This document shows positions 45,614 to 45,710 of a DNA stretch of 45,710 bases, piece after piece. Where the stretch lies: assembly GCA_964529975.1 (NCBI GenBank), contig CAZGXW010000015.1, positions 1 to 45,710 of the forward strand. The letters run 5' to 3'. The notes under the pieces were generated by a model that was not told the DNA's origin, did not search any database, and was given only the letters and a program-made list of their open reading frames with translations. The position numbers and the translations under genes were made by a program. Each line of letters starts with the position of its first letter. The first letter of the stretch is position 1. The DNA is from JADFMN01 sp964529975 (GTDB lineage Bacteria > Armatimonadota > Fimbriimonadia > Fimbriimonadales > Fimbriimonadaceae).

Positions 45614-45710
45614 GCTCGCGCCTGAGCCTCCAAACCCCGCGCCTGGACCCTCCCGGCTCGCGCCTGCGCCTCCAAACCCCGCGCCTGGACCCACCCGGCT
45701 CGCGCCAGAG
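45614..45710. repeat. 42-bp tandem repeat running off the window
   Basis: Units start at 45614, 45656 and 45698, the last cut by the window end. Each begins GCTCGCGCCTG and includes CCTCCAAACCCCGCGCCTGG. The two 21-nt halves are themselves similar (GCTCGCGCCTG and CCCCGCGCCTG). A related but diverged stretch precedes it from about 45593. No unique spacers are present, so it is not a CRISPR array. Confidence 0.8.

Noticed and set aside
45568..45675. N-terminal extension of the small membrane ORF through the tandem repeat
   Set aside because: The extension is just translated 42-bp repeat with no ribosome-binding site; low-complexity open frames are expected in such GC-rich repeats.

Overview
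This window looks like part of a draft, probably metagenome-derived, high-GC bacterial scaffold. It contains two 10-N joins (14270-14279, 44666-44675) and one 100-N gap (42942-43041). The gene mix fits a diderm, possibly Armatimonadota/Fimbriimonadia-like bacterium: beta-barrel-type and lipoprotein-type exported proteins, HspR together with HrcA, an isolated flhA, a PafA/Dop homologue, and HDOD, VanW, DUF4129 and DUF4350 proteins. That placement is an inference from gene content; no rRNA is present.

Layout. 1-2100 is an accessory, repeat-rich edge: a REP-associated transposase (RAYT) between two inverted-REP doublets, a small membrane protein, an RHS remnant, and a NucS-like nuclease ending in a heptamer repeat. 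2128-13747 is mostly housekeeping: an esterase, dnaJ-hspR, an HDOD protein, an EF-G paralogue, aminopeptidase P with a c-type cytochrome, an ankyrin protein, a DinB-like protein, a DUF1801 protein, tRNA-Glu and a penicillin-acylase-type hydrolase. 13789-19326 holds a scaffold join carrying a uvrA start, then nadE-acyP, a convergent SIS gene, and an operon of a secreted protein with tsaB, murB and arsC. 19309-25303 is a tightly packed minus-strand operon: flhA, a class II aldolase, hisS, a beta-barrel-type protein, a coiled-coil protein and a J-like protein. tRNA-Arg(GCG) follows, then an ECF sigma factor, a small partner and dnaN, closed by a clear terminator. 27647-39236 carries a sialate esterase, a DUF4397 lipoprotein, ilvE, a VanW protein, a four-gene membrane operon (DUF4129/DUF4350/GT-C-like), an exported LolA-like protein and hrcA.

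39346-45710 is accessory again. A divergent PafA/Dop-family gene is followed by a 675-bp cassette that left behind a second copy of the gene's last 18 codons. Next come an outer-membrane-type gene broken by two in-frame TGA codons, palindrome and direct-repeat clusters around the 100-N gap, and an orphan REP doublet. A second RAYT is bracketed by inverted copies of a different REP hairpin, and a 42-bp tandem repeat runs off the end.

Most noteworthy: two distinct RAYT/REP systems in one window; the gene-end-restoring cassette at pafA; the twice-interrupted beta-barrel gene; a DnaJ with only one pair of zinc-finger motifs; an EF-G paralogue with NKLE in place of NKxD; a tRNA-Arg with a GCG anticodon; and dispersed hairpins whose outer stems differ in sequence but still pair.
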